Assembly: GCA_030340625.1 (NCBI GenBank)
Contig: JAOPHQ010003472.1
Coordinates: 1-64,000, forward strand
Origin: Merluccius polli
Lineage: Eukaryota; Chordata; Actinopteri; Gadiformes; Merlucciidae
Direction: 5' to 3'
Length of the DNA: 64,000 bases
Positions 50,182 through 61,547 of this stretch are shown here, in pieces. The translations under genes and the position numbers were made by a program. How positions within the stretch are numbered: the first letter of the stretch is position 1; every line of letters starts with the position of its first letter. The notes under the pieces were generated by a model, which had not been told where the DNA came from, did not search any database, and saw only the letters and a list, made by a program, of their open reading frames with translations.

Positions 50182-50363
50182 TATTGTGTTTGAATTAGAG
50201 GGCAGGAATAATGCCGTTCGAGATGAGAGTAACGTTCAACCACTTTACTTCACTGTCTCACTCATTCTTACAACTCATTCACGAAACCCCCGAACCCCCT
50301 GCACCTTAGTAGCGTCAGTACTGCGCAGTGAGTGCGCATACCATGTAATGCACATGCATAACA
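50182..50363 (-). repeat. 3' LTR of the Ty3 element
   Basis: 182 bases, same length as the partner LTR at 54369-54550. The TSD AGTGG lies just outside (50177-50181). Confidence 0.93.
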
Positions 50364-50380
50364 ATTTCCCCCTCCCTTCA
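50364..50380 (-). other. Polypurine tract of the Ty3 element
   Basis: On the minus strand AAGGGAGGGGGAAAT directly precedes the 3' LTR. Such purine tracts prime plus-strand DNA synthesis in LTR elements. Confidence 0.8.
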
Positions 50381-50441
50381 AAAACACAGAACCCAATTAT
50401 AAAACAAAACTACTAAATTATTAGTAGAACGCCCTCAAAAC

Positions 50442-53400
50442 CTAGACATGAAACACAGTGACATAGTCTTTCAAATAAGAGGGACGTCCCCTGTCCCGTA
50501 CTGGCCGGTCCTCCCCGACCACTGGCGGTGGCCTTCCCAGAACAGCTGGGGGGTCACCCTGAGGTGGGCCCAGAGCATGGTCGAGCACTGGATCTGGCTG
50601 GAAGCCAGGAGGCACCAGATCAGGAGCTCGTTGAGGGTGCAGCCGAGGTGCCGGTGGCCATAGTGGCCCTCCTTGTGGGGGAGGCATTGGTGGCAGTGGG
50701 GCCACCAGTGGAGAAGCAGCCGGCTGTGGAAGGGTCCCCACTCCTTCACCCGGATTAGGCACTCTCCTCAGTCGCTTTGCATGCCAGCGAGATCCATCAC
50801 TCAGCATGAACATGGCTGGACCCAGCTGGCGTCCGACCTGGAGGGGCTGAGACCAGTATGATGCCATCTTATTGCCACGATGAGGCCTATGGGCCCGGAC
50901 CCAGTCGCCCACCTGGAGAGCAGCACCCTTGACTCTGGTTTGGTTGAAATACTGCTGCATTTGGTGCTGGTGTCTGGTTACAGAAGCTTTAGCCTGTGCT
51001 TGGGGGCTGCCCTTAGTAGGTGTTGTCGTGCTTTGTGCCCTGAGTCTGTCCAGCGGCAGTTGCATTTCTCGACCCAGCATCAGGAGCGCTGGAGAGGCCC
51101 CGGTTGTGCTGTGCTGGCTGTAGTGCATCAGGGTTTGGTTGAGTGCTGTCTGGAACGCACACCCCTGAGCCATGTGTGCTTGGATGCCGTTCTTAAGGCT
51201 CTGGTTGAACCTCTCCATGCCTCCGTTAGCCTGGGGGTTGTAATATGCTGTGCGAATGTGCTTTATCCCCCTCCCCCCGAGAAACCTGGAGAAATCTGCG
51301 GAGACAAACTGGGGCCCATTATCGGTAGTGATGGCGTGAGGCATGCCCCAGCGTGCAAAGAGGCCCTCCAAGATGTCCGTGATCACCTGCGTTGTGACGG
51401 TCCCAGCCAGAACCACTTTGGGCCATTTTGAGTGGAGGTCATATAGCACTACCAGGAAGCGCTGATGGTGGGGAATTCCACGGCCGTGGATCTCCCCACA
51501 GATGTCGAGCTGAAGGTGTTCCCATGGGCGGGATGGCCATGGCACTGGTTGCAGAGGGGTTGGCACTGGAGGTCCGGTTTTCCCGCTGAGAAGGCATGGC
51601 GCACAGTCCCTGACGAGTGCTTCTATGTCGCGGTCAATGCCCGGCCACCAGACAAGGTCTCTGCACCTCTGCTTGAGCTTTACGATGCCAAGGTGCCCCT
51701 CATGTGCCATCGATAGCACACGCCCACGCAGGCCCATGGGCACCACTGTGCAAAGGCTCCTGGAGACGCAGACATCACCCCAGCATGAGAGTTCATCCCT
51801 CACCCTAGAAAATGGGGTGAGCTCATCGGAAACCTTCACTGGCCATCCTGAGCGTATGTATGTTCGTTGAGCCGTCAGCACGGGGTCGCACTCCGATGCT
51901 TGCTGTAACTCCTCCAAAGACACGGCTGGCAGAAGAGGCGTGTGTAGCATCTGGATGAGTTCGAGTTCTGTGTCGACACCCGGTGAGGCGATTGGAGTGG
52001 GGCCGTCGATAGACCGTGAGAGTAGGTCGGGGACCACGTTGTCCCTGCCAGGAGTAAACTTTGGCTCGTAGTCATACTGCCTCAGGCGTTCACCCCATCT
52101 ATGCAGGCGCAGGGGTTTGTGGCCTGAACCCGAAGCCGTCAGCAGTGCAGTCAGGGCCTGATGGTACGTTCTGAGGACGTAATGTCGTCCATAGAGGTAG
52201 AGGTGCCACCGCTCGGAAGCCCAGACACAGGCGAGTGCCTCGCACTCACCAACAGAGTAGCGCTGTTCTGTAGGTGTCAAGGCCCTGGAGGCAAAGGCTA
52301 CTGGCCTCTCTACCCCGTCCTGTACCTGCGACAGGACCACTCCAATTGCACAGGCCGAGGCGTCACAGGTGACCATGGTCTGGAGCGGTGGTTAGCGAGT
52401 AGTGAGGCAAGAACCGGAGGTAGTAGGCTGTCATGCCTAAGAACGAGGCCACCTGGGAGGGTGAGGTCGGCTCTGGGATATTGTGAATGGCGTCAACGTT
52501 CGACTGCAGAGGGGCAATACCCCTGGCCGAGAGACCAAAACCCACAAAGTCGATGGCCGGCGCCGCGAAGCAGCATTTCTCCCCATTCAGTGTCAGGTTG
52601 TTCTCCAGGAGGGCCTGGGCCACCGCCTGGAGGCGCTTGTTGTGTCTCGGGGTCCGGAGCGTGGACAACAATGTCGTCGAGGAACACAGCCACCCCAGGG
52701 ATGCCTGCCAGGATGGTGCTCATCACCTTCTGAAAGCAGCTAGGGGCGGAGCTTAAGCCAAACGGCATCCGTGTGTATCGAAACACACCGGCGTGCGTCA
52801 CGAAGGCTGTGAGGTCCCTGCTGGCTGGGTGAAGTGGCACCTGTAGATAGCCCTGGCGCAGGTCGAGCTTTGTGAACACTGTTGAGCCATAGAAGAGCGC
52901 GGTGAGCTCCTCAGAGGTAGTTAACGGGTACCTGTCCGGAATTACTGCCTTATTCAGCAGGCGGAGGTCAACGCAGACCGTATCCCCCCTGATTTCTTCT
53001 TTGCGATGACCAAGTTCGAGATCCAGGGGGCGGCATTGACCTGCTCGATAACCCCCATTTCCAGGAGAGAGCCATCCCTCAGGGCCAGAGGAATCACCAG
53101 AGGTCTGTGTGTGAAGGCTGTGAGACAGCCCACGCCGTCAAACAGAGCCGGCCACTTTTGCTGCCAGGTGGAGTCGACGTGGTGAATAGCAGAGCCGATG
53201 CCGTCCCTGAGTGTGAACCCCAGGCCCGTAAACAGGTCCAGACCCATAAGGTTGGCCCCCTTTCTGGCAATGTGAAAAGGGAATGACAACAGGTGCTTGG
53301 AACCGTAGTGGACATAGACATGGAGCACACCCAGGATATCTATCCTGGAGCTGTCATAGCCACATAGGGGAGTAGCAGGCTGTTCCACTGGCAGGTGGGA

Positions 53401-53628
53401 GAAGAACCTGTATTAAGTGCTGGAGTTAAGGAGAGCTGCAGCCGCACCTGTATCCATCAATAAAGGGAGAGTCACCTCAGCTAGCTGCACAGTGCATGTT
53501 TTGAAAGCCACCTGCCCAGCAGTCACATTTCTGATCTCAGGGGCAGAGCTGCCAGGGCAGAACGGCACATTTTGGCAAAGTGATTTTGTCTCAAACAATT
53601 TCTGCATTTTTGTCCCCTGGCAGGGCAA
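50442..53628 (-). pseudogene. Ty3 pol (protease, RT, RNase H, integrase) with breaks
   Basis: Protease has LLMDTGAAAALL at the active site, but an in-frame TAA follows at 53413-53415. The next RT block ends in a frameshift near 52980 after IAKKKSGGIR. A second RT block carries FTKLDLRQGYLQVPL and the catalytic FLDDIVVH. Another shift near 52640 leads to the thumb region, and one near 52370 to a 644-residue ORF (50442-52376). That ORF has RNase H (TCDASACAIG), the integrase zinc finger (H225, H228, C258, C261) and D291, D352, E388 with DD(35)E spacing. Breaks are described only; the copy is inactive in cis. Confidence 0.9.
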
Positions 53629-54356
53629 TGTTGGTCTCTAGCATGGTGTGACCTTGAACCGCAGTTCCCGCAGACCTCGGAGGTGCGCCTGTTGCTCTGC
53701 CTCTGTGCGACTTGCACTGGGAAACTCGCCTCCGAGCAGCATGGTCTGTCGTCTGTGGAGTGAGCGCCGTAGTGCGCGTGCTGGAGCTGATGAGTAGGCA
53801 TGTCTGCGATGGGTCGCGCGCCCGCGAGCACAGTGGTACACTCCATAGCTGTCTCCACCTGCAGTGCTATGTCTACTGTTCTACCCAAAGTCAAATTGTC
53901 CGATTCGAGCAACAGTCTCTCTCTCGTCTTCTCACACAGTATTCCCTCGATGAACTGGTCTCGAATTAGCTGTTCCTGCAGTGCCCCGTAGTCACACAGG
54001 CGGGCCATGTCTCTCAGGTTAGCCACGTAGTTACGAACGAACTCACCGGGTCTTTGTAGCTGCCTCCTGAGCTTGTAGCGTCTGAGTAGAATCCTCTGTT
54101 GACCAGTGAAGTGATCCATTAAAAGAGCTACTGTCTCCTCATAAGTTGCAGGCAGACCCAGGGTGCGAAAGATCCTTTGTCCCTCCACGCCGAGACAATG
54201 GCGAAGTATTGCCATCTTCCTCTTGTCGGGTACATCATCACAGCCCGACGCGTCCAGATAGACCGCAAAACTTTCCACCCAATTTGCCCACGGAGTTGGG
54301 GGGTCTCCGGGCACGGCAAGAAAAGGAGCCGGCGGGGGTATACTAAAGTCAGCCAT
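53523..54356 (-). CDS. Ty3 gag polyprotein
   Basis: 277 aa from ATG 54356; the frame also runs open a few codons further upstream from a TTG. It has a capsid-like region with WVESFAVYLDASG and RRYKLRRQLQRPGEFVRNYV, typical of Ty3 Gag. The C-terminus has a CX2CX4HX4C zinc knuckle (CRNCLRQNHFAKMC) preceded by a second, irregular Cys/His cluster (CGNCGSRSHH). The ORF ends just after this, overlapping the protease frame. The shift from gag to pol is -1, as in many LTR elements. gag looks intact in this copy. Confidence 0.88.
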   Translation of the reverse strand: MADFSIPPPAPFLAVPGDPPTPWANWVESFAVYLDASGCDDVPDKRKMAILRHCLGVEGQRIFRTLGLPATYEETVALLMDHFTGQQRILLRRYKLRRQLQRPGEFVRNYVANLRDMARLCDYGALQEQLIRDQFIEGILCEKTRERLLLESDNLTLGRTVDIALQVETAMECTTVLAGARPIADMPTHQLQHAHYGAHSTDDRPCCSEASFPVQVAQRQSNRRTSEVCGNCGSRSHHARDQHCPARGQKCRNCLRQNHFAKMCRSALAALPLRSEM

Positions 54357-54368
54357 TCTCGTCGCCAA
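54357..54368 (-). other. Putative primer-binding site of the Ty3 element
   Basis: The first bases after the 5' LTR read TTGGCGACGAGA on the minus strand, and TGG next to the LTR is the usual start of a tRNA primer-binding site. I did not match it to a particular tRNA. It overlaps the gag leader. Confidence 0.5.
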
Positions 54369-54550
54369 TATTGTGTTTGAATTAGAGGGCAGGAATAATG
54401 CCGTTCGAGACGAGAGTAACGTTCAACCACTTTACTTCACTGTGTCACTCATTCTTACAACTCATTCACGAAACCCCCGAACCCCCTGCACCCTAGTAGC
54501 GTCAGTACTGCGCAGTGAGTGCGCATACCATGTAATGCACATACATAACA
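54369..54550 (-). repeat. 5' LTR of the Ty3 element
   Basis: On the minus strand it starts TGTTATGTATG and ends in CAAACACAATA. It pairs with 50182-50363 over its full 182 bases with four substitutions. The gag ORF begins within 15 bases of its inner edge. Confidence 0.93.
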
Positions 54551-55149
54551 AGTGGCTTATAAACACAGCATCGAAACTTGTGGAGTTTGTATGTATACCT
54601 TTAGTTGTGTTGGACAAAACAAAGATACAGCAATGGGATCTGCTGAACACTCGTTTGGAATAGAATGGATGTCAATGGCTCGCCAATTGCCCAATTTCTG
54701 AACGTCCCCTGTCTCAGTGTATGCATACCGCAGGGGGGGAGTTGAACAAAAATCATGGCTGATTTACATGTCGACATAGTCAGCAATTAACCTGGGGTCT
54801 TAGCCAACCAGCCAAATCCTTTAAACAAGATCAAAAGATACCAAAAAGCTCTACCTACTAATAATAACGGGTAGGTAATTTAACAAACAGAACACGTAGC
54901 GGTTTTTTACTTGTATGGCGATCCGTCACCCACAATGTCGTTTGTGTGATTTGCGAGTCCTGCTGTGGAATGATACGCACCATGAATTTACTTTTTTTCT
55001 CTGAATATTCAAATATTTGTTCGGAAAACCTAACGATTATCCAAAGCTTGAAAGTATATGTTCGGGCCAGCCCTTAATCAATTGTTCGGTTTTTATACTG
55101 GTCTCTCCCTGATTTCAATGACATTCACTTAACAACTGAATGGAAAAAT

Positions 55150-55803
55150 GTTAGTATTAGATCCTGAGCTGGGGACTTGACTTGGACCCCTGGATCACCA
55201 CAGTCACTCCAGCTCCCCTCTCAGCAGCCTACTCATTCTCACACAATCCAAGGCGAGGAGGGGGGACTGGACTCATCTTGCCTAAGTGGTCCTACCAGGT
55301 TTATTTCCTGCACCATTTGACCATATCGTCCTTCAAATTCCATGCTGTCTCTGTCACCACTCCGATCAAGCTTAACATTGCTGTGATCTATCGTCCACCA
55401 GGTCTGCTATGTGACTTCCTCAACAAGATGGATGCCCTCCTCAGCTGCTTTCCTGAAGATCCTGGGTGACATCAACATCCAGCCAGAAAGTTTGCACCTG
55501 AAGTAGCCGTATTTTTCTCAACATTCGACCGAACACTCTCCTTCTCACACCTACAGGGCTGGGAACCAACAAAACGCCGCAGCATGCCTCGTGTTCAACG
55601 TTAAAGTTCTCCCATGTGACCCAATGTGGGGGGGATCATCTTTTAAATCAGGTCTCAAAACAATTGTTTACTTTCACCTTTCTCCTTTAAAAAAAAAAAA
55701 ATCTTAATGATTGTCCTTTTAATGTATTTGCATGTGAATTATTCTTTTGTAAGGCACTATGTGTTTGTATTTGTGCTATATAAATAAACTTGCCTTGCCT
55801 TAC
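55150..55803 (+). mobile_element. L2-type LINE with large internal deletion
   Basis: The first part (55182-55469) encodes an APE-type endonuclease fragment: RRGGGTGLILPKWSYQ, FKFHAVSVTTPIKLNIAVIY, RPPGLLCDFLNKMDALLSCF. This runs into a relic near 55640 resembling the RT C-terminus (FKSGLKT) and a 3' end TGCTATATAAATAAACTTGC with a CCTTG tail. The RT core is missing. Confidence 0.8.
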
Positions 55804-55904
55804 ACTACATTAGAAGATATACGTTGGCACTATTGGCAGTTATCTCAACTTCCCTCTCCTTTATTCCCTATAATAAAAAAAAAAGTTTGTTTTTAAGTCA
55901 GTAG

Positions 55905-55932
55905 GTATATATATCTCTATATATCTGTATCT

Positions 55933-55980
<48 letters not shown>

Positions 55981-56096
55981 AGATAGATAGATCAATTATC
56001 AACATGTTCAGGTTGTCAGCTACATGCTAGGCCTACTTTGCAAATATCTATATCTATCTATAGATATATCTATATCTATAGATATATATATCTATA
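55905..56096. repeat. TATC/GATA microsatellite with the same conserved core
   Basis: TATATC/GATATA repeats on both sides of core 55990-56047 (CAGGTTGTCAGCTACATGCT and GGCCTACTTTGCAAATAT), 56 of 58 identical to 32834-32891. Confidence 0.85.
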
Positions 56097-56099
56097 GGA

Positions 56100-57377
<1,278 letters not shown>

Positions 57378-57399
57378 GGCTCGTGTTTTACACATGCTG

Positions 57400-57781
57400 C
57401 TGTGAACTAAATCCAGCGGTGGAGTTTGACATCCGACCATTTTTGCCGAAGCTGCTCCGCGCTCCGGGACACCAATAAGAGACCAGACAGACAGACAGCG
57501 CTGTGAACTCCGACACCAGTTTGAGGACAGCAGTGATTGGTCAACATTGAGACCATCTCAGCCCTTTTTCCCTGCGCTATACGCGCGCACTTGACAGCAC
57601 CGGCGGCCCAGTTGCCTCCCCACCCGGCTCAGCAGGAGGACCACTTTACGGTGTTTTTCGGAACCATCGGTGGCTTTGCTGCTCGCTTTTTTAATTTATT
57701 TTTTTCGCCGCTGGATTGAAACTTTTTTAAAACTTTTTTTAATTTATTCATTCATACTTTTTATTACTGTGGACTCTCCAA
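57400..57781 (+). promoter_or_regulatory. Probable msx 5' UTR / proximal promoter
   Basis: GC-richer, non-repetitive sequence between the GA/CA microsatellite and the msx ATG, with many CpGs up to about 57660 and then a T-rich stretch before the start codon. No clear TATA box was seen. The transcription start was not located; assignment rests on position. Confidence 0.4.
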
Positions 57782-58169
57782 ATGGGCTCCCGTGTTGACG
57801 CGAGGGACGGCGAGGAGCCCGGTTCTCCAGAGGACCGCTCGAACCGGACCGAGGGTCCGACGGGACCGAAGAAAAGCCAAGAAGCGGCGAGCCGCCATCC
57901 GTTCAGCGTGGAGGCCATCATGTCCGGCAGCAAGACGCGCCACGGAGCCGGGTTCACCAGCGGGAAACCAGAAGATGGGTGGACCACGACGACGACCACG
58001 ACGAGGACGGACGTGGTCCAAACGGGCCAGAGCCCCCCCTACCTGTGCAGGGAGTCCCCCCAGCTGAAGCACTTGGTGTCGGTCCCGGCGTCTCCGGTCA
58101 AGTCCGAGACGTCCGAGTCGGACGACTGCGCGCCGTGGATCATAAACGGCACCTTCTCGTCCCACTCCG
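57782..58169 (+). CDS. msx: msx coding exon 1
   Basis: Residues 1-129 plus one base. ATG 57782 is the first in-frame methionine, about 405 bases after a GA/CA microsatellite. It contains the HPFSVEAIMSGSK motif, a seven-threonine run (WTTTTTTTRT), and the acidic block ending in IINGTFSSHS. The sequence is markedly CpG-rich compared with its surroundings. The donor is CTCCG|GTAAGT. Confidence 0.94.
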
Positions 58170-61100
58170 GTAAGTAGTCCCAAGTACCAGGAGCGACTCC
58201 TGGTCGGGAAATGTCCGTCTTTATGTGTCGCTTAGGAGGACATAGGAGGAGGACATTGCTTAGGAGAACCGTCCAGGCCTCCTCCTCACCCCTCCAGGAG
58301 GAGGATCGTGGCCCCAAAATGTGTTTTGGCTTCAGGTAGAGGCTGAGCGACGTGGAGGACAACACATTGTTGCTCTTAAACGTTAGTCTGGTGGTAGAAT
58401 ATAATGTTGGTTTACGCATATATATATAGTTTTTACCAGTATTAACAATGTATAGGCAGTAACCATGATTTTGGTGTTGTGTTGGGAATAAACCCGTTGC
58501 TTCATCCCCCAACAAAAACGTTTTGACGTTTGGAGGTTGAAACGACGGCCCAGTGTCAAAACAGTGATGTTGTTTTGACGTCTTCTTGTTAGGCCTTATT
58601 TAAGCCATGACGTTGATTTCATTGATTGATTTGGATTTGGAGTTGAACATTGGCCTCCTTTTTTCTTCCTAACTTCTCCCAACTATTGCAGGGCCAATTA
58701 CACGTCCTGTCACGAAGCCATAGCAGTCCAAATGCCGACTTCATTATAGCACTGACTCTCTGGATATCATTGAAGACAGGAAGTGCATGTAACGAGGAAG
58801 TAAACTTAATAAAGTAGCCTGAGTTAGCTTTGATCAACAATGTTGAAAATCACTTTCAGCACTTCAGCATCGTTTCATATCTATTCTGTGTCAGGAGAAA
58901 ATAGCTTTTAATCTCTTTTCAATAGTTACAATATTTTATTGTAGAAAATGTTGTGTCTACTCAACAGCACTAGCCCTAAAGTAAAAATAATTGCATAGGC
59001 CTAGTGTGTATGCACTACAACTGATAGTGGCCTACTATACAAAACATTGTGCTTCTTGCTGATGCTTAGTTAATGGTTGTGTCCCCGTCCGCCACCACCG
59101 CAACCTCCTGGCATGTGGTCGCCTATGGCAATGTCCAGCTGGTGCTGTGTGACCTTGGGGTCCCACCTCCTAACCTGCAATTTAAGATAAGGAGTAAGAT
59201 GATTAATAGCAAAACTTCAGTAAAGCAAACTTGCATACAATTACCACCAAAGACATGTCTTGAGATAATTGTCATGTGGAAGATCTTGTATGATTCGAAG
59301 TGTCCTAACCTCATCAAGCCGTAAAATGAAACACTTTATAAACGCAGTGAACTTTGGGTTAAGGTTAGGGCTAACCCTAACCCAGAACAACCATGCTTTC
59401 AAATTTGCACAAGTAAAAACGGTATGAAAACTTGAGACTTTGCTACCGGATTGTTCTAGGAATGATGGTATGCAACACAAAATAACTTTACCCCCAACTC
59501 TACGCTACATTAACAGGAATACCCACTGAGTTGCAGTACTATTTCACTATGTAGCTAGATATAACGTTAACTGGGAGTTCTGTTGGATCATCCACTGACT
59601 GATAACATGCAACATTTTTGCTAGCTAACGTTATCCCAGTCGGTGCACCACCATCTTTCCTGGTGAAAAACATAAGTTAGGTTACATTTGATTTTTGTCA
59701 ACAATACATTTCTTGCATGACCATCCATTTCGATACAAATAACTTAAACTACTCCCAAAAATGTACCTCAACCGAAGATGTGTCTTATATTCTTTTTAGA
59801 GCAAGTCAATTCCTTTTTTTCGTCATGCGTGTGTTCAAGCCACCGACTTCCACTAACCAACACTGAAAGAATGAAATGGCAGGTGCAGTTAGTACTGTCC
59901 TCAGCACTTACCTGAAATTACTATGCCGCTATAGAGTCTGTGGTCTATCTGAGGTCGAAATCAAGTAAATTAACAATGAAAAATGTGTGTTCATTTTTTA
60001 AAAATTCAATTATAATTTCTAATTATGTGGGATATGACATGTCAGCAAACATATTTGAAAATGTAGACTATTAATTACGCCATTATTATTCCTTTGGTTC
60101 TACATTTTCGCACAACGATCTGAAGTTGAACATATCATAATTATAACATCATAGTTGAACATAGTCGGCAATTGTCATTTGCCTGCTGTTGCCAGAGTGA
60201 ATCCCCATATTATAGACTACTATTCTTATCATGAATACTATTCTTATCATCAATTATATTCTAAAATGCTTGGATTGGTCAGTTGATGTGGAGTTGAAAT
60301 TGAAGCGAAAACGGGCCACCCGAACAAGACTCAATTTCTATTTGATTTGCCAGTCGGGATGAGACTAGAACTGTCTGTGTAAAAATAAAGATGTCCTTCC
60401 TCTTGATACAGGAACCTAGTAGACCAACATTTTTTGGTAAAATTAAGTTTAATAAAACAGGTTGTTTGATATATTTGAATTGCTGTTTTGTTGAGTAATG
60501 AGCGTAGCTAGTTCTGGTGGGACACTACAGTCATGTGCCGCCTATCAACTGACAGCCAATCAACGCACATAAACTGATAGGCGGTCAATTTAGACCTTCC
60601 ATTTCACACACACTAGATTTCACCCACCACCACCCCAGCCTCCACATGCTTTGGTTCTGCTCAGCATTGTATGTAACCTACACCATGGGTTGAGATATCT
60701 GATGTACCCCATGTTGTCAAAGGTTGGTACGCTGTATCTGACATCTGTATGTCATGCTTTGAATCCTACGGAAGGGAGCACCCAAAAAAGAGTGGAACCA
60801 TACCGCCAAACTAAAGTGTATTACCATTATCATGCAATAAATGGTTAAATTTATGACATGAGAGATTTCTGACAGAACTTGCTTGGGTTATTTGAATTTA
60901 AAAAGTCCAAACTTTCCTTGTTTGATGTTTTAGTTTCAGTTTAAATTTGGAAATGAAACAATATTAGTAGGCCTAGGCCTGTAAGTTACACTTAAAATTT
61001 TAATTTACTTTTATTTGTATATATTTGTGCTTTATTTCTATCTCTAATTGTCTTCCTAACTTGTTGCTCCCTCCCAGGCCTCATCAGTCCCAGCTGCCCG

Positions 61101-61547
61101 CTGAGAAAACACAAGACCAACCGTAAACCACGCACGCCCTTCACCACTTCCCAGCTCCTGGCGCTGGAGAGGAAGTTCCGGCAGAAGCAGTATCTGTCCA
61201 TCGCAGAGCGTGCCGAGTTCTCCTCCTCGCTGACGCTGACCGAGACCCAGGTGAAGATCTGGTTCCAAAACCGCCGTGCCAAAGCCAAGCGGCTCCAGGA
61301 GGCCGAGCTGGAGAAACTTAAAATGGCGGCTGACGCCAAGACAGCGGCGGTGGCGGCGGCGACCGCGGCCGGGGCCTTGCACCCTGGCTTCACGTTGTCC
61401 CTGCCCCTGGGAGCCATGTCGCTGTACGGACACACTCAGGCACACTCAGCCTACCACCACCACCAAGGCCACCACAGACACCTGTGGCCACTCTCTCCTC
61501 TGGGACTCTACTCGCCTCCTCTGGGCTACATGTACCATTTATCATAA
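57782..61547 (+). CDS. msx: Msx-family homeobox transcription factor, 2 exons, 285 aa
   Basis: The exons are 57782-58169 and 61078-61547 (858 nt including TAA), joined in phase 1 by GT-AG. The single intron just before the homeodomain is the normal Msx gene structure. The N-terminal half carries the Msx motif HPFSVEAIMSGSK (residues 39-51) and an acidic SPVKSETSESDDCAPW block. The homeodomain spans residues 144-203: NRKPRTPFTTSQLLALER through KIWFQNRRAKAKRLQE, followed by the conserved AELEKLKMAA. The end GYMYHLS is typical of the family. Msx proteins are nuclear repressors in neural crest, fin or limb and dorsal neural tube, acting downstream of BMP. FTTSQ and MYHLS resemble Msx2, but the C-terminal region (Ala-rich, then His-rich) differs from Msx1 and Msx2. 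Msx2-like or Msx3-like is my best guess; the paralogue is unresolved. Total length is normal for the family. Confidence 0.95.
58170..61077 (+). other. msx intron
   Basis: A 2.9-kb intron, mostly AT-rich and non-repetitive. It holds a telomere-like palindrome at 59356-59383. No second gene or recognisable transposon was seen. Single-intron Msx genes often carry regulatory DNA here, but no specific site was identified. Confidence 0.6.
61078..61547 (+). CDS. msx: msx coding exon 2 with homeodomain
   Basis: Residues 130-285. LRKHKTNRKPRTPFTTSQ opens the homeodomain; recognition helix KIWFQNRRAKAKR is intact. Downstream are an Ala-rich tract (TAAVAAATAAGA), GFTLSLPLGAMSLYG, a His-rich stretch (YHHHQGHHRH) and the GYMYHLS terminus. 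The acceptor is TCCCTCCCAG|GC. Stop TAA is at 61545-61547. Confidence 0.96.

Larger units (their letters stand above)
50182..54550 (-). mobile_element. Nearly complete Ty3-type LTR retrotransposon, degenerate pol
   Basis: 4369 bp on the minus strand. Both LTRs are 182 bp and differ at 4 positions by eye (about 2.2%). A 5-bp target duplication AGTGG flanks it (50177-50181 and 54551-54555). Order is gag, protease, reverse transcriptase, RNase H, integrase, which is the Ty3 order. gag and the RNase H-integrase part are open, while protease-RT carries one nonsense codon and at least three frameshifts, so this copy cannot make a full Pol. The integrase resembles K02A2.6-like proteins common in fish annotation; I do not assign the clade firmly. 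The element is inserted inside a TTAA-type inverted-repeat element (49924-54830). Confidence 0.95.
49924..54830. mobile_element. TTAA-type (Kolobok-like) inverted-repeat element split by the Ty3 insertion
   Basis: The left end AGGATTTGGCCGGTTTG and right end CAACCAGCCAAATCCT are inverted copies. The right flank is TTAA (54831-54834); the left flank is altered (TATA). With the Ty3 element and one target duplication removed, about 533 bp remain. Its right arm matches the left arm of the element at 46684 over about 220 bases in inverse orientation (shared TTTGTTTTGTCCAACACAA). TTAA duplication suggests Kolobok or piggyBac; Kolobok is preferred only weakly. Confidence 0.75.

Noticed and set aside
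50880..52756. Plus-strand ORFs of 183, 190 and about 90 codons
   Set aside because: Antisense shadows of the Ty3 pol frames, which have clear RT, RNase H and integrase motifs on the minus strand.
57764..58515. Minus-strand ORFs of 139 and 158 codons over msx exon 1
   Set aside because: Antisense of the CpG-rich msx exon; no homology, explained by GC-rich composition.
60992..61445. Minus-strand ORFs of 147 and 129 codons over msx exon 2
   Set aside because: Antisense of the homeodomain exon.
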